Shown: positions 1 through 9,191, counted from the first letter of the stretch. The stretch: DNA of 64,000 bases from Pectobacterium peruviense (GCF_002847345.1 NZ_LXFV01000005.1:62001-126000), one strand, 5' to 3'. The notes: generated by a model not told the origin, from the sequence alone. Translations and numbers: made by a program.

Positions 1-126
1 AGCTTAGGGATTGCCTATCACGCTAAACCCAAGGTTAATGAGCAATCTGCGGTAACCATCCGTCATGCCGATCTGACCGGCGTGCTCTGTATCCTCAGCG
101 GCAGCATGAGACACGAAAAGCGTTAA
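1..126 (+). CDS. serB: Phosphoserine phosphatase, C-terminal end (partial)
   Basis: The window opens inside a reading frame of 41 codons that ends with TAA at 124-126. The visible peptide includes AYHAKPKVNE and TIRHADLTGVLCILSG, which match the C-terminus of enterobacterial SerB, the HAD-family enzyme that dephosphorylates phosphoserine in the last step of serine synthesis. The next gene is radA, 17 bp downstream, the usual enterobacterial order serB-radA-nadR. The catalytic N-terminal part lies outside the window, so the assignment rests on the tail and on synteny. Confidence 0.9.
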   Translation, partial: SLGIAYHAKPKVNEQSAVTIRHADLTGVLCILSGSMRHEKR

Positions 127-143
127 TCAGTAGGAGGTGATAC

Positions 144-1526
144 GTGGCAAAAGCCATCAAACGAGCGTTTGTATGTAATGAATGCGGGGCCGACTATCCG
201 CGCTGGCAAGGGCAGTGCAGCGCCTGCCACGCCTGGAACACCATTACCGAAGTTCGCCTGGCATCAGCGTCCGTATCACGTTCCGACCGTCTCACCGGCT
301 ATGCGGGCGAAAGTGCGGGCGTCAGCCGGGTGCAAAAACTCTCAGAAATTAGCCTTGAAGCCCTGCCTCGCTTTTCCACTGGCTTTCTGGAGTTTGACCG
401 CGTTCTGGGCGGCGGCGTCGTTCCGGGCAGCGCCATTCTAATCGGCGGTAGCCCCGGCGCGGGTAAGAGTACGCTGCTGCTGCAAACGCTCTGCAAGCTG
501 TCAGAACAGATGAAAACCCTGTACGTCACTGGGGAAGAATCATTGCAGCAGGTGGCAATGCGGGCACACAGACTCAATCTGCCAACGCAGAATCTCAACA
601 TGCTGTCGGAAACCAGCATCGAACAGATTTGCCTGATTGCCGAGCAAGAACAGCCGAAGTTGATGGTCATCGACTCCATTCAGGTCATGCATCTCGCCGA
701 TATTCAATCTTCTCCCGGCAGCGTGGCGCAAGTGCGTGAAACCGCAGCTTACTTGACGCGCTTCGCTAAAACGCGCGGCGTCGCCATCGTGATGGTCGGC
801 CACGTCACCAAAGACGGTTCGCTCGCCGGGCCGAAAGTCTTGGAACACTGCATTGACTGCTCCGTGCTGCTGGACGGCGATGCCGATTCGCGCTTCCGCA
901 CGCTGCGCAGCCATAAAAACCGTTTCGGCGCCGTTAACGAGCTAGGCGTGTTCGCCATGACGGAGCAAGGACTGCGTGAGATCAGCAATCCGTCAGCTAT
1001 TTTCCTCAGTCGTGGGGACGAAGTGACGTCTGGCAGTTCAGTCATGGTGGTGTGGGAAGGTACGCGTCCACTGCTGGTCGAGATTCAGGCTTTGGTTGAT
1101 CAATCGATGATGGCTAATCCGCGTCGCGTTGCGGTTGGGCTGGAGCAAAACCGATTGGCGATCCTGCTAGCGGTACTGCATCGCCACGGCGGCTTGCAAA
1201 TGTCGGATCAGGATGTGTTCGTGAATGTCGTTGGCGGCGTCAAAGTCACCGAAACCAGCGCCGACCTGGCGCTGCTGCTATCGCTGGTTTCCAGCTTCCG
1301 CGATCGCCCGCTGCCGCAGGATCTGGTCATCTTCGGTGAAGTCGGTCTGGCCGGCGAAATTCGTCCGGTTCCCAGCGGCCAAGAGCGGATTACCGAAGCT
1401 GCCAAGCACGGTTTCACCCGCGCCATCGTTCCTCATGCCAATATGCCGAAGAAAGCCCCAGCCAGTATGCAGGTGTTCGGCGTGAAAAAGCTGGCCGACG
1501 CGCTGGCGATCCTCGACGATCTCTAA
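144..1526 (+). CDS. radA: DNA repair protein RadA (branch-migration ATPase)
   Basis: RadA is a cytosolic RecA-like ATPase that promotes branch migration during recombinational repair. The 460-residue length is typical. Visible in order are an N-terminal C4 zinc finger (Cys11, Cys14, Cys25, Cys28), a Walker A motif GGSPGAGKST near residue 101, the RadA signature KNRFG near residue 257, and a C-terminal Lon-protease-like domain from about residue 290. The start is GTG at 144, preceded by a strong ribosome site TAGGAGGTGA. It sits between serB and nadR and may be co-transcribed with serB. An imperfect inverted repeat follows the stop codon. Confidence 0.97.
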   Translation: MAKAIKRAFVCNECGADYPRWQGQCSACHAWNTITEVRLASASVSRSDRLTGYAGESAGVSRVQKLSEISLEALPRFSTGFLEFDRVLGGGVVPGSAILIGGSPGAGKSTLLLQTLCKLSEQMKTLYVTGEESLQQVAMRAHRLNLPTQNLNMLSETSIEQICLIAEQEQPKLMVIDSIQVMHLADIQSSPGSVAQVRETAAYLTRFAKTRGVAIVMVGHVTKDGSLAGPKVLEHCIDCSVLLDGDADSRFRTLRSHKNRFGAVNELGVFAMTEQGLREISNPSAIFLSRGDEVTSGSSVMVVWEGTRPLLVEIQALVDQSMMANPRRVAVGLEQNRLAILLAVLHRHGGLQMSDQDVFVNVVGGVKVTETSADLALLLSLVSSFRDRPLPQDLVIFGEVGLAGEIRPVPSGQERITEAAKHGFTRAIVPHANMPKKAPASMQVFGVKKLADALAILDDL

Positions 1527-1550
1527 ACGAACCGCAGAAAGGCATTCGCG

Positions 1551-1596
1551 ACTCTTCCCCTGTTCACCTTAAGCTAAAACAGGGGCGTGAAAGAGT
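1551..1596. terminator. Imperfect inverted repeat after radA
   Basis: ACTCTT plus CCCCTGTT (1551-1564) pairs with AACAGGGG (1578-1585) and AAGAGT (1591-1596), with a short bulge. No T-run follows on the + strand, so it is either a weak transcript end for serB-radA or an RNA-stabilising hairpin. It lies between radA and the nadR promoter. Confidence 0.4.
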
Positions 1597-1625
1597 TGCG
1601 GAGGTTGCCTTATCTTGTGGTATTT

Positions 1626-1643
1626 TGTTTAGTAAGCTAAACA
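1626..1643. promoter_or_regulatory. NadR box (operator) upstream of nadR
   Basis: The sequence TGTTTA-GTAAGC-TAAACA is a perfect match to the published 18-bp NadR operator consensus TGTTTA-N6-TAAACA. Symmetry extends one base on each side (TTGTTTAG/CTAAACAA). It ends 13 bp before the nadR ATG, a position expected to block transcription. This suggests that nadR controls its own expression here, an inference from position. Confidence 0.8.
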
Positions 1644-1656
1644 AGAGTGTTGCACC

Positions 1657-2910
1657 ATGTCATCATTTGATTACCTGAAATCCGCTATCCGCCAGAAGGG
1701 TTGCACCCTACAGCAGGTTGCCGACGCAACCGATATGACCAAAGGCTATCTCAGTCAATTACTTAATGCCAAAATAAAAAGCCCTAGCGCACAGAAGCTG
1801 GAAGCACTGCATCGGTTTCTTGAGCTGGAATTCCCTCGCTACGAAAAGAATATTGGCATCGTCTTCGGCAAGTTCTATCCGCTACACACCGGCCACATTT
1901 ATCTGATTCAACGCGCCTGCAGCCAGGTCGATGAACTGCATGTGATTTTAGGTTACGACGAACCGCGCGACCGCCTGCTGTTTGAGAGCAGTTCGATGTC
2001 ACAACAGCCCACCGTCAGCGATCGTCTACGCTGGCTGCTGCAGACCTTTAAATATCAGAAAAATATTCATATTCATGCCTTTAATGAGCAAGGAATGGAG
2101 CCCTACCCACACGGCTGGGATGTGTGGAGTAAAGGGATTCAGGCATTCATGCAGGAAAAAAGCATCACGCCCAATTTCGTCTACACCAGCGAAGAGCAGG
2201 ATGCTCCACAGTACCGCGAGCATCTGGGGATTGAGGCCGTTTTGATCGACCCGCAGCGTTCCTTTATGAACATCAGCGGCTCGCAGATCCGCCACGATCC
2301 TTTCCGCTATTGGGACTATATCCCAACCGAAGTGAAGCCGTTCTTTGTGCGTACTGTTGCCATTCTTGGCGGGGAATCCAGTGGTAAATCTACGCTGGTG
2401 AACAAGCTGGCTAATATCTTCAACACCACCAGCGCCTGGGAATATGGTCGCGATTATGTCTTCTCCCATCTGGGTGGCGACGAGATGGCGTTGCAGTATT
2501 CCGACTACGACAAGATTGCACTGGGTCAGGCACAGTACATTGATTTTGCGGTCAAATACGCCAACAAAGTGGCCTTTATCGACACCGACTTTGTCACCAC
2601 GCAGGCGTTCTGCAAGAAATACGAAGGCCGTGAACACCCGTTCGTTCAGGCGCTGGTCGACGAATACCGCTTCGATCTGGTGATTTTGCTGGAGAACAAC
2701 ACGCCGTGGGTAGCCGATGGGCTACGCAGTTTAGGCAGCTCAACCGCCCGTTCGGAGTTCCAGAACCTGCTGAAAACGATGCTGGCTAAAAATAATATCC
2801 CGTACGTTTACATCAAAGAGTCGGACTACGATTCGCGGTTCCTGCATTGTGTGGAATTGGTACAGCAGATGTTGGGCCACGATCGGTCGCCCGAACAGAT
2901 AAAAAACTAG
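1657..2910 (+). CDS. nadR: Trifunctional NAD biosynthesis regulator NadR
   Basis: NadR combines a repressor of NAD synthesis genes, a weak NMN adenylyltransferase and a ribosylnicotinamide kinase in one polypeptide. The 417 residues show an N-terminal helix-turn-helix (about 1-60, with TLQQVADATDMTKGYLSQLL), a nucleotidyltransferase domain beginning with GKFYPLHTGH (residues 71-80), and a kinase P-loop GGESSGKST (239-247). The length and domain order agree with the enterobacterial protein. The ATG at 1657 lies just after a NadR box. The TAG stop overlaps the stop of the convergent fau gene in a shared CTAG. Confidence 0.97.
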   Translation: MSSFDYLKSAIRQKGCTLQQVADATDMTKGYLSQLLNAKIKSPSAQKLEALHRFLELEFPRYEKNIGIVFGKFYPLHTGHIYLIQRACSQVDELHVILGYDEPRDRLLFESSSMSQQPTVSDRLRWLLQTFKYQKNIHIHAFNEQGMEPYPHGWDVWSKGIQAFMQEKSITPNFVYTSEEQDAPQYREHLGIEAVLIDPQRSFMNISGSQIRHDPFRYWDYIPTEVKPFFVRTVAILGGESSGKSTLVNKLANIFNTTSAWEYGRDYVFSHLGGDEMALQYSDYDKIALGQAQYIDFAVKYANKVAFIDTDFVTTQAFCKKYEGREHPFVQALVDEYRFDLVILLENNTPWVADGLRSLGSSTARSEFQNLLKTMLAKNNIPYVYIKESDYDSRFLHCVELVQQMLGHDRSPEQIKN

Positions 2911-3548
2911 CGCGAGTTCCACTGCCAATGGTGGGAAGGGGTAATAATTTCCGGCAGCGGAATGTCCCAACTTTCCACCGGCAGTGCATCGACCAGTTGA
3001 CAATCGTGGGCCAGCCCAATCGGGTAAGGTCCGCGAGACATCTGGTTGCGATACTGCAACGTACGATCGTAAAAACCGCCGCCCATGCCCAAACGCTGCC
3101 CCTGATGATCAAACGCCACCAGCGGCGTCAGCAGAATATCCAACTGCGGTAACGGCAACACCTGCCGCACGTCCAGACTCGGCTCCATAATCTTCAGACG
3201 ATTGCGCACCAGCTTGGTGTCCGGCGCATAGCGTAGGAACAGCAGATACCCAACGCGAAATGGATGCAGAACCGGCAAGTAAACACGCTTCCCCTGCTCC
3301 CACAGCTGTTGAATCAACGGGTGCGTATCCAACTCGCCATCAAACGACAGAAATACTGCGACGCTATCTGCTTGTATGATCTTCGGGTGTGCTATGACGC
3401 GCTCACACGCCTGTTGGGCAAATAATCTCTGCTGTTCCGGCGTCAGTAAACGCCGCTGCTGACGCACAGCCTGACGAATCTGCTGACGTGATGCTGCCGT
3501 AGAGGAAGGTGAAGTCTTGGGAATAATTGACGTGCCAGAAGATGACAT
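2907..3548 (-). CDS. fau: 5-formyltetrahydrofolate cyclo-ligase
   Basis: This enzyme (YgfA/Fau) converts 5-formyl-THF to 5,10-methenyl-THF using ATP, recycling a folate that inhibits one-carbon enzymes. The chosen start, at 3548 (MSSSGTS...), gives 213 residues. The frame is open further upstream to 3647, but that extension runs through the 3' end of 6S RNA and is unlikely to be translated. Family features visible are the N-terminal RQQIRQAVRQQRRLLTPEQQ helix and the C-terminal GQRLGMGGGFYDR phosphate loop. It lies directly downstream of 6S RNA on the same strand, the conserved gamma-proteobacterial ssrS-fau arrangement. Confidence 0.92.
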   Translation of the reverse strand: MSSSGTSIIPKTSPSSTAASRQQIRQAVRQQRRLLTPEQQRLFAQQACERVIAHPKIIQADSVAVFLSFDGELDTHPLIQQLWEQGKRVYLPVLHPFRVGYLLFLRYAPDTKLVRNRLKIMEPSLDVRQVLPLPQLDILLTPLVAFDHQGQRLGMGGGFYDRTLQYRNQMSRGPYPIGLAHDCQLVDALPVESWDIPLPEIITPSHHWQWNSR

Positions 3549-3587
3549 GGGCTGTGTTCGCCACGGGTCAAGAGTGATAAAAGAAAG

Positions 3588-3772
3588 GGAATCTCCGAGA
3601 TGCCGCCGCAGGCTGTAACCCTTGAACCCTTGGTTCAAGGTGAACATAACGTCGCAGTCTTAAGGCTTCTCGGACGAACCGAGCTTGCTCACCAACCGCA
3701 GAGCATTACATTCTGTTTGGTATGAAATATCGGCTCAGGGGACTGGCCCGCTGACAAACATCTCAGAGAAAT
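3588..3772 (-). ncRNA. ssrS: 6S RNA
   Basis: Read on the minus strand, this 185-nt segment starts ATTTCTCTGAGATGTTTGTC and ends CTCGGAGATTCC. It contains GGGCCAGTCCCCTGAGCCGA, the CCTTGAACCAAGGGTTCAAG block and CCTGCGGCGGCATC, near-identical to E. coli 6S RNA. The ends pair to form the closing stem. 6S RNA binds sigma-70 RNA polymerase by mimicking an open promoter and holds it in stationary phase. It lies between zapA and fau, its conserved place. A TTGACA (3837-3832, minus strand) about 60 nt upstream is a possible -35 element. Confidence 0.97.
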
Positions 3773-3846
3773 TTTATTCGTTACTCGCGATAAACCTTAG
3801 CACGTCTTATCGCGTAAAAACACCGTACTTTTGTCAAAATACGACG

Positions 3847-4176
3847 TTATTCAAATTGTGCACCCTGACGGTCCGTGATCTTGCCCTGTTCCAGCAACGC
3901 TTGCTCGATGGTCTGCTGCAACATACGAATACGTTGTTCCATATTCGATGCATAATCACGCGTCTTACCCCGCTCCTGCGCCAGTTCATGGCACACATTC
4001 AGCGCGGCAATAAACACCAGTTGCTCAGTGTTTGTGACTCTAGTGCGAACTTTAAGATCTTGCAACCGCTGGTTAAGATCTTCCGCTGCCTGATTCAACG
4101 CTTCCTGTTGTTCTGGCGGACAATTCACTCTTAACGAACGGCCAAAAATTTGAATATCTACTGGTTGTGCAGACAT
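3847..4176 (-). CDS. zapA: Cell division protein ZapA
   Basis: ZapA is a small cytosolic protein that bundles FtsZ protofilaments and stabilises the Z-ring. The product has 109 residues, the usual length, with an N-terminal globular part ([21 protein letters not shown]) and a long C-terminal helix (about 40-100) expected to form the antiparallel coiled-coil tetramer. It is divergent from ygfB, with 192 bp between the start codons, and upstream of 6S RNA, the standard enterobacterial order. Confidence 0.95.
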   Translation of the reverse strand: MSAQPVDIQIFGRSLRVNCPPEQQEALNQAAEDLNQRLQDLKVRTRVTNTEQLVFIAALNVCHELAQERGKTRDYASNMEQRIRMLQQTIEQALLEQGKITDRQGAQFE

Positions 4177-4368
4177 ACCACCTTCCTGCCTTTTTTCGTT
4201 CTTGCGCCCGCGTGTCGCATAGCATGAGCATTACCCGTTACATCGGGTTCGTTAAAGCGGGCGCCACTATATATAGCCGAGATCTAAGATACAAGCCCTT
4301 TCTGGAATCCAAAGGGAGCTTGGTGGTAGCATAGCATGAACCAATCCAGCCAACGATGACGAATCCGC

Positions 4369-4956
4369 ATGTCTATAGAGAATACGTTTCCTGCCTATGA
4401 AGGCCTTAACCAACTGCTTCACCAACAGCAAGTCGCGCTGACCGCAGCAGAAATGCACGGCTTGATCAGCGGAATGCTGTGTGGTGGAAACCATGACGAC
4501 AGTTGGAGAACGCTGGTTTTTGAACTGACCAATGAAGGTATGGCGTTTACTCAAACACTGTCGCAACCGCTTCAGGACCTGTATCAAGCCACGCGTGAAG
4601 CGCTGGAAGATGATGGCTTCCTGTTTCAGCTTTTCCTGCCAGATGATTCACTGGACGAGGTGAGCGTTTTCGATCGCGCCGATGCGCTGGCAGGTTGGGT
4701 CAACCACTTCCTACTGGGCCTGGGCGTCATTCAGCCGAAGTTGAACAAAGTTAAAGGCGAGCTGAAAGAAGCCATCGAAGATTTACGCAACATCGCACAG
4801 CTTGGCTACGACGAAGATGAAGATCAGGAAGAGCTGGAGCAATCACTGGAAGAAGTGATTGAGTATGTTCGCGTTTCTGCCATTTTGTGCCATACCGAAT
4901 TTACCAGCCAACACGTTGTGACGGCACCCGAACAGCAAAAACCAACGCTGCATTGA
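4369..4956 (+). CDS. ygfB: UPF0149 family protein YgfB
   Basis: The 195-residue acidic protein matches the YgfB/UPF0149 family, with the characteristic [13 protein letters not shown] segment near residue 30 and a Glu/Asp-rich helical C-terminus ([17 protein letters not shown]). Its biochemical role is not settled; in Pseudomonas a homologue acts as a transcription modulator. It heads the ygfB-pepP-ubiH-ubiI gene cluster, 106 bp before pepP, and is divergent from zapA. Confidence 0.93.
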   Translation: MSIENTFPAYEGLNQLLHQQQVALTAAEMHGLISGMLCGGNHDDSWRTLVFELTNEGMAFTQTLSQPLQDLYQATREALEDDGFLFQLFLPDDSLDEVSVFDRADALAGWVNHFLLGLGVIQPKLNKVKGELKEAIEDLRNIAQLGYDEDEDQEELEQSLEEVIEYVRVSAILCHTEFTSQHVVTAPEQQKPTLH

Positions 4957-5062
4957 TTTTTTATGCAGGGCGGTCTTATGAAAAACGCTATGTTATTGAA
5001 GGCGTGCCTTATTTAGGGCTGAAGGGAAAGGTAACCGCACGGACAATTTTCAGGAGCAGGTG

Positions 5063-6388
5063 ATGAATCCACAAGAATTTCTTCGTCGTCGTCAGGTACT
5101 GTTGGAAAAAATGGTACCGGGCAGCGCGGCGATCATTTTTTCTGCGCCAGAAGCGCAGCGCAATGCCGACAGTGACTACCCTTATCGTCAAAATAGTGAT
5201 TTCTGGTATTTTACGGGGTTCAATGAACCAGAAGCCGTTCTGCTGCTGGTAAAAAGCGATACCAAACATCATCACAGCGTCATCTTCAACCGCGTGCGCG
5301 ACCTGACAGCGGAAATCTGGTTTGGCCGTCGCCTGGGTCAGGAAGCGGCACCCACCAAGCTCGGCGTTGACCGAGCACTGCCGTTTGGCGAAATCAGCAC
5401 ACAGCTGCATTTATTGTTGAATGGATTAGACGTGGTGTACCACGCACAAGGGCAGTACGATTACGCCGACAAGCTGGTTTTTGCCGCGCTGGAAACCCTG
5501 CGTAACGGAACCCGCCAAGGGTTTGCTGCCCCCGCGACACTGACCGACTGGCGTCCTTGGGTGCATGAAATGCGCCTGTTCAAATCGCCTGCGGAAATCA
5601 GCGTAATGCGTCGCGCCTGTGAAATTACAGCGCTGGCTCATACACGAGCTATGCAGAAATGCCGTCCTGGCATGTATGAATATCAGCTTGAAGGCGAGAT
5701 TCACCACGAATTTACCCGTCACGGTGCACGCTACCCGTCTTACAACACCATCGTCGGCAGCGGTGACAACGCCTGCATCCTGCATTACACCGAAAACGAA
5801 ACGCAAATGCGCGACGGCGATCTGGTGCTAATTGACGCAGGCTGTGAATACAAAAGCTATGCTGGCGATATCACCCGTACCTTCCCAGTCAACGGTAAGT
5901 TTACCGCGCCGCAGCGTGCCATTTACGACATCGTGCTGCGCTCCCAACTGCGGGCACTAGAGCTGTTTGGGCCGGGCCGTAGCATCCGCGAAGTCAACGA
6001 AGACGTGGTGCGCATCATGGTTAGTGGGCTCATCAAACTCGGCGTGATGAAGGGTGAAGTCGAAGAGCTGATCGCCGAACAGGCACATCGTCAGTTCTTC
6101 ATGCACGGCCTCAGCCACTGGCTGGGTCTGGATGTGCACGATGTGGGCAATTACGGCACCACCGACCGAGGCCGTCCGCTTGAGCCCGGTATGGTGCTAA
6201 CCATCGAGCCGGGTCTTTACATCGCGCCCGATGCTAAAGTGCCGCAGCAGTATCGGGGGATTGGTGTGCGCATTGAAGACAACATCGTGATCACCGAAAA
6301 CGGTAATGAAAACCTGACTGCTGGCGTAATCAAAGACGCTGATGCCATCGAAGCGCTGATGGCGCAACGGCATGACACACAGTACTAA
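5063..6388 (+). CDS. pepP: Xaa-Pro aminopeptidase PepP
   Basis: PepP is a cytosolic dimanganese peptidase that removes the N-terminal residue preceding proline. The ATG at 5063 gives 441 residues, exactly the E. coli length; a GTG immediately before it is in frame but unnecessary. The N-terminal domain (about 1-170) is followed by the pita-bread fold with IDAGCEYKSYAGDITRTF (the two metal Asp), HGLSHWLGLDVHDVG (His ligand), TIEPGLY (Glu) and IRIED-type Glu near the C-terminus. It precedes ubiH by 45 bp, the conserved enterobacterial cluster. Confidence 0.96.
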   Translation: MNPQEFLRRRQVLLEKMVPGSAAIIFSAPEAQRNADSDYPYRQNSDFWYFTGFNEPEAVLLLVKSDTKHHHSVIFNRVRDLTAEIWFGRRLGQEAAPTKLGVDRALPFGEISTQLHLLLNGLDVVYHAQGQYDYADKLVFAALETLRNGTRQGFAAPATLTDWRPWVHEMRLFKSPAEISVMRRACEITALAHTRAMQKCRPGMYEYQLEGEIHHEFTRHGARYPSYNTIVGSGDNACILHYTENETQMRDGDLVLIDAGCEYKSYAGDITRTFPVNGKFTAPQRAIYDIVLRSQLRALELFGPGRSIREVNEDVVRIMVSGLIKLGVMKGEVEELIAEQAHRQFFMHGLSHWLGLDVHDVGNYGTTDRGRPLEPGMVLTIEPGLYIAPDAKVPQQYRGIGVRIEDNIVITENGNENLTAGVIKDADAIEALMAQRHDTQY

Positions 6389-6433
6389 ACCGTTCTTTCA
6401 AAGGACAACGGCATAATTGCAAAGGACAACAGC

Positions 6434-7612
6434 ATGGCGGTCATGATTGTCGGTGGTGGAATGGCGGGCGCGACGCTGGCGCTGGCGATATCACGGCTTT
6501 CACAGGGCACAATACCGGTTGACCTTATCGAGGCATATTCACCACTCGACAAGGAACATCCCGGTTTTGACGGGCGTGCTCTCGCGCTGTCTGATGGCAC
6601 ACGCCAACAGCTAGCGGCGCTGGGTATCTGGCAAGCACTGTCGGGCAATGCAACGGCGATAACCGACATCCACGTCAGCGAGCGCGGTCATGCCAGCGTG
6701 GTGAATCTGCACGCGTCGGATTATCACGTTCAGGCATTGGGCCATGTGGTTGAACTGCATGACGTCGGGCAGCGTCTGTTTTCCCTGCTGCAACAGGCAC
6801 CGGGCGTGCGTCTGCACTGCCCGGCGAAAGTGGTTGCCGTCACGCGGACGCAAGAGAACGCCACGCTAACGTTGGATAATGGCACTGAGCTTACAGGCCA
6901 GCTACTGGTTGCCGCCGATGGATCGCACTCTATGTTGTCGCAGTCCTGCGGGATTCATTGGCAACAGCATGAGTATGATCAGGTCGCGGTGATCGCCAAC
7001 GTGACCACCGCCGAACCCCATCGCGGATGCGCATTTGAGCGATTTACCCCGCACGGTCCGCTGGCGCTGTTACCGATGAGTAACGGTCGCAGCTCACTCG
7101 TCTGGTGCCATGATAAACATCGTCAACACGACATCGATGGATGGAGCGAAGTCGAGTTTCGCCAACAGCTACAGCAGGCTTTTGGCTGGCGTTTGGGGCA
7201 ATTCACCCACACTGGCGAACGCCATAGCTATCCGCTGCGCTTGCTAACCGCAAGCCAGCACATCAGCCATCGGCTAGCGCTAGTGGGCAACGCGGCACAA
7301 ACGCTGCACCCGATTGCCGGACAAGGCTTTAATCTGGGAATTCGCGATGTCATGTCGCTGGCGGAAACGCTCGTCGATGCGGCGAAGAACCAGCAGGATA
7401 TCGGCCAGTACAGTGTACTCAGCCGCTATCAGCAACGGCGCGAACCCGATCAACACGCAACCGTGGCGATCACCGATGGTCTGGTCAGGCTGTTCGCTAA
7501 CCGCTATACCGCGCTGGCGGTCGGTCGCAATCTGGGCCTGATCGCTATGAATAACCTGCCGTTGATGCGCGATGCGTTTGCCCGTCGCACGCTAGGCTGG
7601 GTAGAACGTTAA
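6434..7612 (+). CDS. ubiH: 2-octaprenyl-6-methoxyphenol hydroxylase UbiH
   Basis: UbiH is an FAD-dependent aromatic monooxygenase of ubiquinone synthesis, thought to act in a multi-enzyme Ubi complex with UbiI, UbiF and accessory proteins. The 392 residues begin with the dinucleotide-binding GGGMAGATLA. The PGFDGRALALS motif near residue 40, the VAADGSHS motif near residue 160 and the GNAAQTLHPIAGQGFNLG FAD/substrate motif near residue 285 are diagnostic. It lies 28 bp before its paralogue ubiI, with which it is probably co-transcribed. Confidence 0.96.
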   Translation: MAVMIVGGGMAGATLALAISRLSQGTIPVDLIEAYSPLDKEHPGFDGRALALSDGTRQQLAALGIWQALSGNATAITDIHVSERGHASVVNLHASDYHVQALGHVVELHDVGQRLFSLLQQAPGVRLHCPAKVVAVTRTQENATLTLDNGTELTGQLLVAADGSHSMLSQSCGIHWQQHEYDQVAVIANVTTAEPHRGCAFERFTPHGPLALLPMSNGRSSLVWCHDKHRQHDIDGWSEVEFRQQLQQAFGWRLGQFTHTGERHSYPLRLLTASQHISHRLALVGNAAQTLHPIAGQGFNLGIRDVMSLAETLVDAAKNQQDIGQYSVLSRYQQRREPDQHATVAITDGLVRLFANRYTALAVGRNLGLIAMNNLPLMRDAFARRTLGWVER

Positions 7613-7640
7613 TTAAGCTCGCCAACAGGAAAATACGGAA

Positions 7641-8852
7641 ATGCAATCATTCGACGTGGTTATTGCCGGTGGCGGTATGGTCGGTCTGGCGCTGGCCTGC
7701 GGCCTACAGGGTAGCGGCCTGCGCATTGCCGTGCTGGAAAAACAGGCGGCCGAGCCTCAACCGCTCGGGAAACACCATGCCTTGCGCGTCTCCGCCATCA
7801 ATGCCGCCAGCGAATGCCTTCTGCGCCATATCGGCGTCTGGGAGAATCTCGTGGCGCAGCGTGTCAGCCCTTATAACGCTATGCAGGTCTGGGACAAAGA
7901 CAGCTTCGGTAAAATCAGCTTTAGCGGTGAAGAATTTGGATTTTCCCATCTCGGGCATATCATTGAAAACCCAGTGATTCAGCAGGTTCTGTGGCAACGT
8001 GCCTCACAATTAAGCGACATCACTCTGCTTTCCCCTGCGTCATTAAAACAGGTCGCCTGGGGCGAGAACGAAGCCTTTATTACGTTGCAGAACGACAGCA
8101 TGCTGACCGCCCGACTGGTGGTCGGCGCGGACGGCGCGCATTCGTGGCTGCGCCAGCATGCGGATATTCCGCTGACCTTTTGGGATTACGGCCACCACGC
8201 ACTGGTCGCCAATATTCGTACCGAACACCCACATCAGTCCGTAGCACGTCAGGCATTTCACGGTGACGGCATTCTGGCATTCCTGCCGCTGGACGATCCG
8301 CACCTCTGTTCGATTGTCTGGTCGCTTTCACCGGAGCAGGCCCTAGCGATGCAGGGCTTGCCAGTGGAGGAATTCAATCGTCAGGTCGCCATGGCGTTTG
8401 ATATGCGGTTGGGGCTGTGTGAACTGGAAAGTGAACGTCAAACTTTCCCGCTGATGGGGCGTTATGCCCGCAGCTTCGCCTCACACCGGCTGGTGCTGGT
8501 TGGCGACGCTGCGCACACCATTCACCCGCTGGCAGGGCAAGGCGTCAACCTGGGTTTCATGGATGTCGCCGAACTGATTGCAGAACTGAAGCGCTTACAG
8601 ACGCAGGGTAAAGATATCGGCCAACACCTTTATCTGCGACGCTATGAACGCCGCCGCAAACACAGCGCCGCCGTGATGCTCGCCAGCATGCAGGGGTTCC
8701 GCGAATTGTTTGACGGCGACAATCCGGCGAAAAAGCTGCTGCGTGATGTGGGACTAGTGCTGGCAGATAAACTCCCCGGTATTAAACCGACGTTGGTACG
8801 TCAGGCTATGGGATTACACGATCTGCCAGACTGGCTTAGTGCTGGGAAATAA
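7641..8852 (+). CDS. ubiI: 2-octaprenylphenol hydroxylase UbiI (VisC)
   Basis: This is a second FAD-dependent monooxygenase, which hydroxylates C5 of the ubiquinone ring precursor under aerobic conditions. The 403 residues have the FAD-binding GGGMVGLALA at residues 10-19, VGADGAHSW near residue 157 and GDAAHTIHPLAGQGVNLG near residue 290. In E. coli the next genes are gcvTHP; here an AT-rich accessory region begins after the stop, so this is the left boundary of an island. Confidence 0.95.
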   Translation: MQSFDVVIAGGGMVGLALACGLQGSGLRIAVLEKQAAEPQPLGKHHALRVSAINAASECLLRHIGVWENLVAQRVSPYNAMQVWDKDSFGKISFSGEEFGFSHLGHIIENPVIQQVLWQRASQLSDITLLSPASLKQVAWGENEAFITLQNDSMLTARLVVGADGAHSWLRQHADIPLTFWDYGHHALVANIRTEHPHQSVARQAFHGDGILAFLPLDDPHLCSIVWSLSPEQALAMQGLPVEEFNRQVAMAFDMRLGLCELESERQTFPLMGRYARSFASHRLVLVGDAAHTIHPLAGQGVNLGFMDVAELIAELKRLQTQGKDIGQHLYLRRYERRRKHSAAVMLASMQGFRELFDGDNPAKKLLRDVGLVLADKLPGIKPTLVRQAMGLHDLPDWLSAGK

Positions 8853-8886
8853 TAAAACCGGAATGGATAATAAACCTCGCTGCTTA

Positions 8887-8917
8887 GGCGGCGAGTTATC
8901 AATAACGACGCCTTTTT
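8887..8917 (+). terminator. Probable terminator after ubiI
   Basis: GGCG...GTTAT (8887-8899) can pair with ATAAC...CGCC (8902-8912), with small internal loops, and is followed by TTTTT. It is 35 bp after the ubiI stop codon and would end the ygfB-pepP-ubiH-ubiI transcript before the accessory region. Confidence 0.5.
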
Positions 8918-9191
8918 AATTCAATCAGTAATCTTAACCACTTATCTTGTTATTTAATCTACTAATGATTTTTTACTTACATAACGCACTTTATAATTTA
9001 GATATAATTAGCGTGATATGCTTTTCTCCCCCTCAATATTTACCATTAAAAACAAACGATTAAACATTTTTGGAAAGGAGATCTTTCTGACATAAATCAT
9101 ATTTTTTATTAAATATTCGAGTGATCCTTTTTTTCAAAAAAAATTTACGTTATAACAACCTAACAAGGATTTTTAACAGGGAGTTACAAGC
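8918..9191. other. AT-rich gap and leader of truncated hcp
   Basis: No gene is apparent. The first half is very AT-rich. From 9041 the sequence is nearly the same as that upstream of the intact hcp (10127-10278), including AACAAGGATTTTTAACAGGG before the start codon. It therefore probably carries the hcp promoter and ribosome site (GGGAG before the ATG at 9192). Confidence 0.5.

Noticed and set aside
2026-2637. 203-codon minus-strand frame inside nadR
   Set aside because: Antisense shadow; nadR domains are certain on the plus strand.
3549-3647. N-terminal extension of fau to 3647
   Set aside because: The extension is encoded by the 3' end of 6S RNA; family length and start agree with 3548.
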